This document shows, piece after piece, positions 1 to 7,166 of a stretch of DNA of 13,926 nucleotides (position 1 is its first letter; each line of letters starts with the position of its first letter). Under the pieces are notes generated by a model that saw only the letters and a program-made list of their open reading frames with translations, did no database searches and was not told where the DNA came from. This DNA is from DATKMS01 sp041497995 (GTDB lineage Bacteria > Desulfobacterota > Binatia > HRBIN30). The stretch covers positions 1-13,926 of the forward strand of contig JBGQHM010000154.1 in NCBI GenBank assembly GCA_041497995.1. Reading direction: 5' to 3'. The translations under genes were made by a program, and so were the position numbers.

Positions 1-88
1 CTTTTTGTGTTTTTTTTGTGGCTGGCTGTTTGGGGGGCGCGGCCGGGGGGGCGCGCGCGTTTCCCGGGGGGCCCGGGGCCCCCGCGCC
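1..88. other. Low-complexity contig-end sequence, probably unreliable
   Basis: The first ~88 bases are T runs, then G runs, then alternating G and C runs, unlike anything else in the window. There is no coding signal on either strand. Homopolymer-rich tips like this are common at the ends of short-read contigs, where poly-G or low-quality bases are assembled. It may instead be a genuine low-complexity intergenic tract, but I would not interpret it. Confidence 0.6.
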
Positions 89-123
89 ACCAAAGCCACT
101 GCGACGAGCCGGGAAAGAAAGAT

Positions 124-140
124 GGTCCGCACAGCGGACC
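124..140 (-). terminator. Hairpin downstream of the lipoprotein gene
   Basis: A perfect 7-bp inverted repeat (GGTCCGC, loop ACA, GCGGACC) lies 75 bases past the stop of the minus-strand lipoprotein gene. Read on the minus strand it is followed by ATCTTTCTTTCCC, a T-rich but interrupted tail. This fits a weak intrinsic terminator ending the minus-strand gene run. Confidence is moderate because there is no uninterrupted T run. Confidence 0.45.
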
Positions 141-215
141 CTACAAGATGAGGTGCTGACATGACCAACGGACATGGTGACGTCGCTGTTCTGAGCTCGG
201 TTGCGGCGAAGGGCG

Positions 216-830
216 TTAGCCGCAGTCGTCGACACCGAACGGTAGCGAGACTCGATCGACTTCATCCCCAAGGTGCACGTCCAGCTCGACGCACCGAGGC
301 CCGGCGACGAGGAACTCTCCCGGAAAGCCAGTGTTCGGGTCGTCACAGGCTTCGAAGGTGACCTGGGTCTCGCCCTCGGCCATCCCGTACAGCCAGTCGG
401 CCGAGTCGGGCAGGGGCGTATCGTATAGCAGCGCCACTCGGCCGCGCTCGGACTCGGGCACGACCAGGGTCACGGTGCTCCCGGTGGCGACGCCGACGAG
501 CACCTTGATGCCTTGAAACCGACCGTCGCCGAGCGGCTCGTAGAAGCGCGGATCGCGCTGCCCAGATCCGATAGGGTTGACGAAGACAATGGCCGCGGAC
601 GGGCGCGCGGTGGTGAGCCGTTGGAATTCGGGGGCGCTCCCACGCGCCGCCGTCTCGCACGTTCGCAGGACGGTCCGCGCTTCGCCGCCACCGGGTGACG
701 TGCTGGGAGCGCGCACCGCATCGTCCGCGCACGCGGCCAGCATGAGAGCCGCGAGGCCCGACGCCAGCCAGCCGAAGCGGCTCAAGGATCGGAAGGAGGA
801 TGACCCATGCGCGTTCCCGTGTTGTACCAT
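216..830 (-). CDS. Small putative lipoprotein, function unknown
   Basis: Encodes 204 residues from an ATG at 830. The N-terminus has a basic stretch, a hydrophobic core (about residues 20-33) and a lipobox LAAC with Cys34, so the mature protein should be lipid-anchored in the envelope. The mature part (~170 residues) has four further cysteines (contexts RTCET, FEACDD, GPRCVE and the C-terminal DDCG), enough for two disulfides. It looks beta-rich and acidic. I recognise no catalytic motif or family. An in-frame GTG at 881 would add 17 residues in front of the signal peptide and is less likely. The gene lies 87 bases downstream of the MFS transporter gene on the same strand and is the last of six co-oriented genes. 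The lipoprotein call is solid; the role is unknown. Confidence 0.72.
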   Translation of the reverse strand: MVQHGNAHGSSSFRSLSRFGWLASGLAALMLAACADDAVRAPSTSPGGGEARTVLRTCETAARGSAPEFQRLTTARPSAAIVFVNPIGSGQRDPRFYEPLGDGRFQGIKVLVGVATGSTVTLVVPESERGRVALLYDTPLPDSADWLYGMAEGETQVTFEACDDPNTGFPGEFLVAGPRCVELDVHLGDEVDRVSLPFGVDDCG

Positions 831-917
831 TTCCCGATCGCGCGGCGGGCGCGTTTCCGGCGCGTGCGTGTTATGTAGCACCGGTGTCAGCGCAGAGCGA
901 GGTCTCGGGTTCTCTGA

Positions 918-2135
918 CTATAGACCGCTCTCCTCGGGAGGCCGGACGCGGCGGAACTGCGTGAGGAGCAGCAGGTCGTAGGTGATCTTGAGGAGGCCGC
1001 CGACGACGAGTGGCCAGCCGAATGTCGAGCGTTGCAAGAGCGCGCCGGCGAGCAGCGGTGCAAGCGCCGTCGCCAGGCTGCGCGGGACGTTGGTTACGCT
1101 GGCCGCGGCGGCGCGTTCTTCCGGGGGCACCACCGCCATCACGTAGGACTGCCGCGCCGGGACGTCCATCTGCGACAACGCCATGCGCAGGAGCAGGCAC
1201 GTCACCGCCAGCCTCGCGTTGGGCATGAACGCGGCCATGACGAGGAACATGTTCGCAGGAATGTGCGAGAAGACCATCGTCTCGATCAGCCCGAAGCGCG
1301 CGGCGAGCCGCGGCGAGACCAGTTGGGAGAAGGCAGAGAGCAGACGCGCGCCGAAGAAGACGCTGCCCGCCGCCTGCAGCGACAGGTCGAAGCGCAGGAA
1401 GAGCCACAGCGCGAGCAGCGAGTCGACCGTGAAGCCGCCGCCGAACGAGTCGAGCGCGAACAGCGCGGTGAGTCGCAGCACGATGGAGCGCGAACGTGCC
1501 AGCGGCACCGCCTGCGCCGCCGCCGCCGGCACGCGGCCGTGGTGCATGCCGAGGTAGAGCGCACCAATCCCGACCGCAACGGCTCCGTACGCCACGAACC
1601 CGAACCGAAAGGCATCGACGAGGTCGCAGCCGAGCCAACGCGTGACGATCTCTGGCAGGCCGCTCGCCAGCGCGCCGAATGCGCCGAGCAGTGTGCCGCC
1701 CAGGCTGTAGCGCGCGAAGAGCGCCGTGCGGTCCACCGGCGCCACCTCGCTCGACAGGATCGACTGCTCCGTCGGGAGGAAGACACTCACGTCACCCGAG
1801 CTCGGGTTCAGCGTCCCGGCGAAGCCGATGAGGAGCAGAGGCCAGAAGTCGCTGACCAGCGCGAAGCCGGCTCCCGTCGCCAGCATCAACACCGTCGCGC
1901 CAAAGAGGATGCGGCGCGGCGCGAGACGGTGCGCGACCAGTCCGACTGCAAGGGTGAGCACGGCGGAACCCAGAAGCGTCGCCGTGACCACCGCTCCGAC
2001 CTGGAACACGGAGAGCCCGAGCAGCCCGAGATACGCCGCCAGATAGACGCTGACGAACCCGTCGGCGAGGCCGCGCAACGCGCGAGCCGAGACCAGCCGG
2101 GCGGCATCGGGAGTTGCACTCGCGGGAAGCAGCAT
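918..2135 (-). CDS. MFS transporter
   Basis: Encodes a 405-residue, highly hydrophobic protein with about 12 predicted membrane segments and a short central loop around residues 197-217, the size and layout of a major facilitator superfamily permease. The motif SSGDVSVFLPTEQSIL (112-127), after the fourth segment, and its partner QMDVPARQSYVMAVVPPEER (322-341), near the tenth, occur at equivalent places in the two halves. The paired motif is seen in a group of uncharacterised MFS efflux-type proteins. The substrate cannot be read from the sequence. The start is an ATG with no clear Shine-Dalgarno, preceded by a repeated 10-mer. It lies 62 bases downstream of the PEP-mutase-family gene and may be co-transcribed with it; export of a small metabolite is a guess. 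Confidence 0.88.
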   Translation of the reverse strand: MLLPASATPDAARLVSARALRGLADGFVSVYLAAYLGLLGLSVFQVGAVVTATLLGSAVLTLAVGLVAHRLAPRRILFGATVLMLATGAGFALVSDFWPLLLIGFAGTLNPSSGDVSVFLPTEQSILSSEVAPVDRTALFARYSLGGTLLGAFGALASGLPEIVTRWLGCDLVDAFRFGFVAYGAVAVGIGALYLGMHHGRVPAAAAQAVPLARSRSIVLRLTALFALDSFGGGFTVDSLLALWLFLRFDLSLQAAGSVFFGARLLSAFSQLVSPRLAARFGLIETMVFSHIPANMFLVMAAFMPNARLAVTCLLLRMALSQMDVPARQSYVMAVVPPEERAAAASVTNVPRSLATALAPLLAGALLQRSTFGWPLVVGGLLKITYDLLLLTQFRRVRPPEESGL

Positions 2136-2146
2136 CGGACAAAGGA

Positions 2147-2175
2147 CATGTCACGGAGTTGGGGGCATGTCACGG
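2147..2175. repeat. Direct repeat of a 10-mer, 19-bp period, in front of the MFS gene
   Basis: The 10-mer CATGTCACGG occurs at 2147-2156 and again at 2166-2175, just upstream of the MFS start codon (read as CCGTGACATG on the gene strand). The first copy also contributes to the 8-bp palindrome GACATGTC (2145-2152). Tandem spacing close to two helical turns is typical of operator half-sites, so this may be a binding site for a regulator of the MFS and lipoprotein genes. Chance duplication is possible. Confidence 0.35.
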
Positions 2176-2181
2176 CGCCGG

Positions 2182-2196
2182 CCCCTCGGAGAGGGG
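2182..2196 (-). terminator. GC-rich hairpin just after the PEP-mutase-family gene
   Basis: CCCCTC, loop GGA, GAGGGG forms a 6-bp GC-only stem directly next to the TAA at 2198-2200 of the minus-strand gene. No T run follows, so it may be a partial terminator or an mRNA-stabilising hairpin inside the operon rather than a strong stop. Confidence 0.25.
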
Positions 2197-2197
2197 G

Positions 2198-3031
2198 TTA
2201 GGTCTGCGCTCTCGGTCCGAACAGCGCGCTGATCTCCCCGTAGCTCACCGCGTCGGCGGCGAAAGCGAAGGTGCCGTGCTCTCGCATTTCCCGTGCAGCA
2301 CGGAGAAAGGCGCCGAGGGCGGCGCGCGCGAGGGCGCTGCCCACGCTGACACGCTTCACGCCGATCGCGGACAGCTCGGCGAGGCTCAGCTGCACGCCTT
2401 GCAATCCCATCACGACATTCACAGGGCGATCGACCGAGCGGACCACCGCGGCGATGTCATCTCGGGTCGCCAGACCCGGTGCGTAGAGAACATCCGCCCC
2501 TGCTTCCTGGTAGGCCTGCAGCCGTCGGATGGTGTCGGTGAGATCACGGCGCCCAACCAGATAGTTTTCCGCACGTGCGGTCAGCGTGAACGGGAACGGA
2601 AGCGCGTGCGCCACTTCTGCCGCTGCGCGGACGCGCTCGACCGCCAGTCCATGCTCGTAGATCGGATGATCCGGCCGCGTGGTGGCATCTTCGATCGAGC
2701 CACCGACAAGCCCCGTCGCAGCCGCTCGCCTGATGGTTTCCGCGACCATGTCGGGATCATCGCCAAAGCCGTTCTCGAGATCGGCGCTCACCGGCAGGTC
2801 GGTGGCTGACACGATGTCGCTCACATGCGCCATCATCTGGTCGCGATCGATCGTGTTGTCCCGCTGCCCGAGCGAGAACGCGTATCCGGCGCTGGTCGTC
2901 GCCAACGCCTCAAACCCAAGGCCGGCAAGCAGCCGTGCCGTACCAACGTCCCACGGATTCGGGATGATGAACGCGCTGTCCCTCTTGTGAAGTGCGCGAA
3001 AGATACGCCCCTTCTCTGTCTGCGCTCGCAT
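2198..3031 (-). CDS. PEP mutase/isocitrate lyase superfamily protein
   Basis: Encodes 277 residues with the TIM-barrel layout of the phosphoenolpyruvate mutase/isocitrate lyase superfamily, whose members make or break C-C or C-P bonds of small oxo-acids with Mg2+. Visible motifs are PNPWD (24-28), TTSAGYAFSLGQRD (45-58), the metal-binding SADLENGFGD (82-91), GSIEDAT (111-117) and TARAENYL (151-158). The catalytic-cysteine loop of isocitrate and methylisocitrate lyases (KKCGH/KRCGH type) is absent, and so is the EDK-type loop of true PEP mutase. It therefore belongs to the broad subgroup of unknown substrate. The ATG at 3031 has a GGGAGG ribosome-binding site 5 nt upstream. It sits 36 bases after the CPBP protease gene. 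The family call is firm; the substrate is unknown. Confidence 0.87.
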   Translation of the reverse strand: MRAQTEKGRIFRALHKRDSAFIIPNPWDVGTARLLAGLGFEALATTSAGYAFSLGQRDNTIDRDQMMAHVSDIVSATDLPVSADLENGFGDDPDMVAETIRRAAATGLVGGSIEDATTRPDHPIYEHGLAVERVRAAAEVAHALPFPFTLTARAENYLVGRRDLTDTIRRLQAYQEAGADVLYAPGLATRDDIAAVVRSVDRPVNVVMGLQGVQLSLAELSAIGVKRVSVGSALARAALGAFLRAAREMREHGTFAFAADAVSYGEISALFGPRAQT

Positions 3032-3067
3032 TAGAACCTCCCGTCGTAACGTCGACGTGGCGCCACC

Positions 3068-3853
3068 TCAGCCCACCACGCCTGTACCCCAGATGCGTAC
3101 GGCCCAGGGCAGAACTATCAGCAGCTGCATTGCGTCGAAGACTCCGTGCGCGACGATGCACGGCAGCAGGTCGCCGCTGCGTTCGAATGTGCGACCGATG
3201 ACCAAGGAGATAGTGAACACGCCGACGATCATGAACGGCAGGCCGTAGCTGAAATGGCTCAGCGCAAACAGCACGCTGGAGTTGGCAAGTCCGACACGCG
3301 GTTGGAGGAAACCGCGGAAGAACGCTTCCTCCACGGTCATCGCGACGATCACGATGATCACCCGATAGAAGAACGGCAGCTCGACGAGCCACACAACGAT
3401 CGGCGGCGCAGCGCTCGGCCCCTCGATCCTCCCGGTTGTCGCGGCCGCGCCGGCGGCAAGGCCGGTCACGGTAATCGTAACGATCCAGCCGATGCACCCG
3501 ACGCTGAGGCCGCGCCGCACCTTGTCCCAGAGACCCCCGGGCGACAGATGCAGAAATTGCCCGATTGAAACGCGACGGCGCAGACGCCACCACACGAACA
3601 AGAACGTCGCGATGACAAAATGGCCGAGGAATAGCGCGGGGAACCACAGCATCTCGACGTCGATGTCCTCCGCCTCCCCGAAGGAGGTGACCGGGAGGAA
3701 CACGGCGACGGACAGGATGCCGATCAGGAGGAGTGCTGCGACCGTTTGCCGCCAGCGGCGATCGAACTCATCGACGTACGGGCGGTATCCAACGAGCGCG
3801 AGGCCCGTGACACACAGCAGGGAGAGCAGAACGGCAAGTTGAACGCGGGACAC
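3068..3853 (-). CDS. CPBP family intramembrane glutamic-type protease
   Basis: Encodes 261 residues with several hydrophobic segments. The CPBP (CAAX protease/Abi) motifs are present in order: EEAFFR (E175, E176, R180), the second motif FALSH (F196, H200) and HGVFD (H236, D240; many family members have Asn at the last place). In Rce1-type enzymes these residues form the membrane-embedded active site. Bacterial members process membrane proteins or peptides or act in bacteriocin immunity. The chosen GTG start at 3853 follows the ATP-grasp stop by 31 bases and lacks a clear ribosome-binding site. The frame stays open upstream for about 16 codons, so a non-standard earlier start coupled to the ligase gene is possible. 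Its position directly behind the transglutaminase/ligase pair suggests a functional tie, which is inference. Confidence 0.85.
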   Translation of the reverse strand: MSRVQLAVLLSLLCVTGLALVGYRPYVDEFDRRWRQTVAALLLIGILSVAVFLPVTSFGEAEDIDVEMLWFPALFLGHFVIATFLFVWWRLRRRVSIGQFLHLSPGGLWDKVRRGLSVGCIGWIVTITVTGLAAGAAATTGRIEGPSAAPPIVVWLVELPFFYRVIIVIVAMTVEEAFFRGFLQPRVGLANSSVLFALSHFSYGLPFMIVGVFTISLVIGRTFERSGDLLPCIVAHGVFDAMQLLIVLPWAVRIWGTGVVG

Positions 3854-3884
3854 AAGACGACCAAACAGGGATTGCCGGGCCTGG

Positions 3885-4844
3885 TCAAGGAGTGCGTCGA
3901 CGAGTCACGACCTCCAGCCCCAACGCAACCCGCTCGGACGGTGCGCGACTCTCCAATCGCTGCTGGCGCAGCTCGTCGAGCACGCGGCGCAGGCCGCGAT
4001 GATTGGCCAGTTGGATGCTCAGCCCGGGTCGGGCATTGAGCTCAAGAATCACCGGCCCGAGACGCACGTCGATGACGACGTCGATGCCGAAGTAGCCCAA
4101 TGGAATCGCCTCGTAGCTACGCGCGGCGAGCAGCAGGATGTCGTCCCAACACGGTACATGAATCGCCGACAACGGCTGCTGCGTGTCTGGATGCAGGATG
4201 ATACTGCGGTCGCGGCAGATGGCGTGTACGGCCCGGCCCGTGGCGAGATCGATCCCCACGCCGACGCCGCCAACGTGCAGGTTGGCACGTCCGTCCGAGG
4301 CGTGCGTCGGCAGGCGCAGCATCGCCATCACCGGCACGCCGCGGAACACCAGCACGCGCACATCGGGAACACCGCCGGGGCTGTACCCTGCCAGGACCGG
4401 CTCCGGCGCCAAGCGGTGCTCGAGCAGCGCCTCGTCACGCGCTTGGCTCAGCGAGAACGCGCCGGCGATGATGTCCGCTGCGTGGGCCACCAGGTCACCC
4501 AGCCGGAGCTGCGCGCCGCTCGCCTTCACCAGACGATCGTGGGTACGGCCCGCAATCACCACCACGCCCTCACCCCCGGCACCACGCGCCGGCTTAAGCG
4601 CAAACGCCGTGCGGCGCTCGACCTCACGCGTCAGCTGATCGAGCTCGCGCTGCCGCACGTAGCGTCCATAGGTCTCCGGCACCGGGAGACCGTGACGCGC
4701 CAGCACTTCCTTCGTCTGCACTTTGTGATCGACCAATCCCACCAAGCGCGGCGGATTGAGCTGCAGCAAGAGCTCCTGATTGCGGCGGTTCAGACCCAAC
4801 GCTTCGCGCCGCACCCAGCGGAGGCGCTTGACTACTGAGTCCAT
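3885..4844 (-). CDS. Alpha-L-glutamate ligase-like ATP-grasp protein (RimK-related)
   Basis: Encodes 319 residues of the ATP-grasp fold, in the RimK-related group annotated as alpha-L-glutamate ligase-like protein. Such enzymes activate a carboxylate as acyl-phosphate and join it to an amine, often of glutamate. Motifs are LGLNRRN (16-22), LVDHKVQTKEVL (37-48), the nucleotide-binding lysine and glycine-rich loop LKPARGAGGEGV (83-94), PDVRVLVF (160-167), NLHVGGVGVGIDLATG (188-203) and the metal-binding VILELNARPGLSIQLAN (265-281, with E268 and N270). No signal peptide or membrane segment is seen, so it should be cytoplasmic. The ATG lies inside the last codons of the upstream gene (13-nt overlap), a layout that implies translational coupling. 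The substrate of this family remains unknown; the pairing with a 7TM transglutaminase-like protein is conserved in other bacteria. Confidence 0.92.
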   Translation of the reverse strand: MDSVVKRLRWVRREALGLNRRNQELLLQLNPPRLVGLVDHKVQTKEVLARHGLPVPETYGRYVRQRELDQLTREVERRTAFALKPARGAGGEGVVVIAGRTHDRLVKASGAQLRLGDLVAHAADIIAGAFSLSQARDEALLEHRLAPEPVLAGYSPGGVPDVRVLVFRGVPVMAMLRLPTHASDGRANLHVGGVGVGIDLATGRAVHAICRDRSIILHPDTQQPLSAIHVPCWDDILLLAARSYEAIPLGYFGIDVVIDVRLGPVILELNARPGLSIQLANHRGLRRVLDELRQQRLESRAPSERVALGLEVVTRRRTP

Positions 4845-7051
4845 CGATCAGAGCGCCGTGTGAGATCGAAGAAGCGGATGTACTCCAGCAAACGCAGACC
4901 GCGCCACTTGCCCAACACAACGTCGACGATGATCGAGCCGATGAGCAGCTCGGGGAACGCGAGCAGCACCGACTGCAGACCGGTCGGGTCGATGGCCACG
5001 TAACACAGCGCTGCCAAGCCGAGCGTATTGATCGTCAAGCGGACGGCTTCGCGCGTGCCAAACTCCGCCTGTGACGTGGTGAAGTTCTCGATGACGTTCG
5101 ACATAATGACCATCGGAAAGATGCTGACGTTCATCAGCGCACCGATACCGAACGACGCACCGATCACCGTCAGGCCGGCCATGATGCCTGCGACGACCGC
5201 GATGAGAATCGCCAGGCGCGCGACCAGCTGCAGCCGCACATGCTGCAGTAGCGCGCGCACGAAGGCGCCGACGCCGACGATGACTGCGAAGATCGCTGCA
5301 CCCCACTGCAGACCGGTGGTCAGAAATGCCAGCGCCACAATCACCGGCGAGAACGTCCCGAACGTCTCGATGCCGATCAGCGTGCGCACGACGACGATGA
5401 TCGCTGCGATCACCGGCAATACGAGAATGAGATTGAGTGCCTGCAATGGCACCTGCGCACGCACCGCTCGCGTCCACGCCGCCACCACTCGCTTGCGCCA
5501 CCAGCCCATATCTTCGTACACACTCTGGTTCAGCACTAGAGGATCGAGCTCCCACTTGGAGGCTTCCTCCACCATCGGTACGCCATTGAGGACGTTGGCG
5601 CGCACCATCTCCCACAGGCCCAACAGCTCGGCCGGCCGATTCACCAGTACGACTTCACCCGCGGTGAGCAGCCGATACAGCACGGCGCCGAGGACCCGGC
5701 CCACGGCACGCGGGAACTGGCCCGAGACGACGATGCGCATGTCACCGAGCGCGACGTCCTTCTCTCCTAACGTCATCAGCGCGTACAGTCCGGCGTCATC
5801 GCGTGTCGCAATCAGCAGGACGTGCGCGCCACGGATGAGCGCGAGGTTGTTGTTCACCAGACGCTGCAGATACTGCTGGCGGAAGTACCGCGACTCGAAG
5901 CGGGCGTGCAGGATCACCATGTTGATCTCGTCGCCTTGCGCTTCACGCAGCATGCGGTCGCTGACGGCGTCGGGCACGCTCTGATCGGCAATGACCACGA
6001 CCGACGCGACCGGCCGCTCCACGTAGCTCGCCGCGGTCCGCACATGCTCCGCACCCACCTGCGTCTCGGCTCGTCCCGGCGCCGCAGCCGGCGTGGGTTG
6101 CGGGCGGTTCGCGATCGCCTCGCGACTCGTACGGTGCACGAGGAAGTCATATTCGAGCGGCAGGCCGGATGTGTGCACGATGAGCGGCAGATCGTCGCGA
6201 TAGAGGGCGAGATACTGATTCGGCAACCACCCGAAGTAGCCGCCGCCCGGATCGAGGGGGACCCACGTACGGCCGAGGTATGCCTCGACCCACGAAATGG
6301 TCGCGCGCTTCTTGGTGGCATCTTCGAGCTTCAGGCCGCCGACCAACCGCGCAGGGATACCGAGGCTGCGCAGCAACGCCGTCAGCAAGCGCGCTTTTCC
6401 AGAACTGTTGCCGCGTTCTTCGTGCAGGACGGCGAGCGCATCTTCCTTCGCGCCGCTGCCGCCGGTACGCACGAACGCCGCGGTGTACTGGAACAATGCC
6501 CACGCCGCGTCTTCAACAGTGTGCGAGTCCTTCACCAGGTCGCGCGCGCGGCGCTTCACATCCGGATCGGCACTCTGCACAAGCGCCGACGGGCGCAGGT
6601 CCCCGCGCTGTTCCTCCGGCACGGCAATATCGGCCAACGCAACGGGCGGGATGGTGGCACCGCTATCGGTCACCGCGACGTTCATCTCGTACTCGACCTG
6701 CGCTGGTCCGCCCCCGGTTGCCGTGCGGGTCCAATGCCCCCACAGGTTCGGCGCGTCCGGCTCTTCACGATAGGTGAAGCCGGGGGCATCGAGCTGGCGG
6801 CCGAGGATCTCCTGGTGCGCATCCGACAGCGGCAGCAGCACTTGCGCGTGGGAGCCGGCAGGTGCGTTGCCGATCTTCAGGAAGAGCTGGACACGCCAGT
6901 ACGTCGTCACCGGCTTGGCCGGTTTATCGCGCGGCCGCAGCGCTTCATCACCGCCGGTGAAGACCTCCGTCCCGCGTGTCGGCGCGGGCGCCTCCTGCGC
7001 CACCGCGAGGCATGCGAGCAGCAGCAAGCCGAGAACGACGAAGGTGCGCAT
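4832..7051 (-). CDS. Inactive transglutaminase fused to 7 transmembrane helices
   Basis: Encodes 739 residues from the ATG at 7051. The N-terminus is a signal sequence (hydrophobic residues 4-18; LLAC at 11-14 could also be a lipobox). A periplasmic region follows, with a transglutaminase-like domain at about 160-310. In that domain the usual catalytic Cys is replaced by Ser216 (RGNSSGKA), the His by Ile252 (TISWVEAYL), and only Asp267 (WVPLDP) remains, so it is probably non-catalytic. A C-terminal domain with about seven membrane helices spans ~538-713 and carries the family signature RTLIGIETFGTFSPVIVALA (556-575). AGGGA lies 7 nt before the ATG. The frame extends further upstream antisense to the dehydrogenase gene, but that part is not protein-like. 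The gene heads the minus-strand run and overlaps the ATP-grasp gene. The likely role is an envelope partner or scaffold for the ligase. Confidence 0.92.
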   Translation of the reverse strand: MRTFVVLGLLLLACLAVAQEAPAPTRGTEVFTGGDEALRPRDKPAKPVTTYWRVQLFLKIGNAPAGSHAQVLLPLSDAHQEILGRQLDAPGFTYREEPDAPNLWGHWTRTATGGGPAQVEYEMNVAVTDSGATIPPVALADIAVPEEQRGDLRPSALVQSADPDVKRRARDLVKDSHTVEDAAWALFQYTAAFVRTGGSGAKEDALAVLHEERGNSSGKARLLTALLRSLGIPARLVGGLKLEDATKKRATISWVEAYLGRTWVPLDPGGGYFGWLPNQYLALYRDDLPLIVHTSGLPLEYDFLVHRTSREAIANRPQPTPAAAPGRAETQVGAEHVRTAASYVERPVASVVVIADQSVPDAVSDRMLREAQGDEINMVILHARFESRYFRQQYLQRLVNNNLALIRGAHVLLIATRDDAGLYALMTLGEKDVALGDMRIVVSGQFPRAVGRVLGAVLYRLLTAGEVVLVNRPAELLGLWEMVRANVLNGVPMVEEASKWELDPLVLNQSVYEDMGWWRKRVVAAWTRAVRAQVPLQALNLILVLPVIAAIIVVVRTLIGIETFGTFSPVIVALAFLTTGLQWGAAIFAVIVGVGAFVRALLQHVRLQLVARLAILIAVVAGIMAGLTVIGASFGIGALMNVSIFPMVIMSNVIENFTTSQAEFGTREAVRLTINTLGLAALCYVAIDPTGLQSVLLAFPELLIGSIIVDVVLGKWRGLRLLEYIRFFDLTRRSDRWTQ

Positions 7052-7166
7052 GCCCAAATCCCTGTAACAGCGCCCCCCAAAGGGATCAAGGAACGCGGCG
7101 CCGTCAATTGCTCCACTCCGGCAAACGTGTTTAACGTATCTCCATTGATCCACGATGGAGGAGAGC
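7052..7166. promoter_or_regulatory. Divergent intergenic region, presumed promoters
   Basis: These 115 bases separate the divergent transglutaminase operon and acyl-CoA dehydrogenase gene, so both promoters should lie here. I see a relaxed dyad AAAC-GT-GTTT (7123-7132) and a distant 6-bp inverted repeat ATCCCT/AGGGAT (7058-7063, 7081-7086). I could not identify a convincing -35/-10 pair on either strand. Confidence 0.35.
7157..7163 (+). promoter_or_regulatory. Ribosome-binding site that favours the GTG start of the dehydrogenase
   Basis: GGAGGAG is a strong Shine-Dalgarno. Its GGAGG core ends 5 nt before a GTG at 7167. The alternative in-frame ATG at 7155 overlaps this site and has no Shine-Dalgarno of its own, so translation more likely starts at GTG 7167. 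Confidence 0.55.

Noticed and set aside
161..361. 66-codon plus-strand open frame near the left edge
   Set aside because: It runs mostly antisense to the lipoprotein gene, is Arg-rich and has no ribosome-binding site of note.
1032..2201. 389-codon open frame on the plus strand, rich in R, E, Q and H
   Set aside because: It is exactly antisense to the MFS transporter, which has coherent membrane helices and motifs. The highly charged composition is the usual mirror of a hydrophobic gene in GC-rich DNA.
3068..3853. Abortive-infection (Abi) phage defence gene
   Set aside because: CPBP proteins are sometimes labelled Abi, but no defence partner, phage gene or defence island context is present; membrane protease is the safer call.
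3999..4838. 279-codon plus-strand open frame opposite the ATP-grasp gene
   Set aside because: The opposite strand carries all the ATP-grasp motifs; this frame is H/R/Q-rich and unrecognisable.
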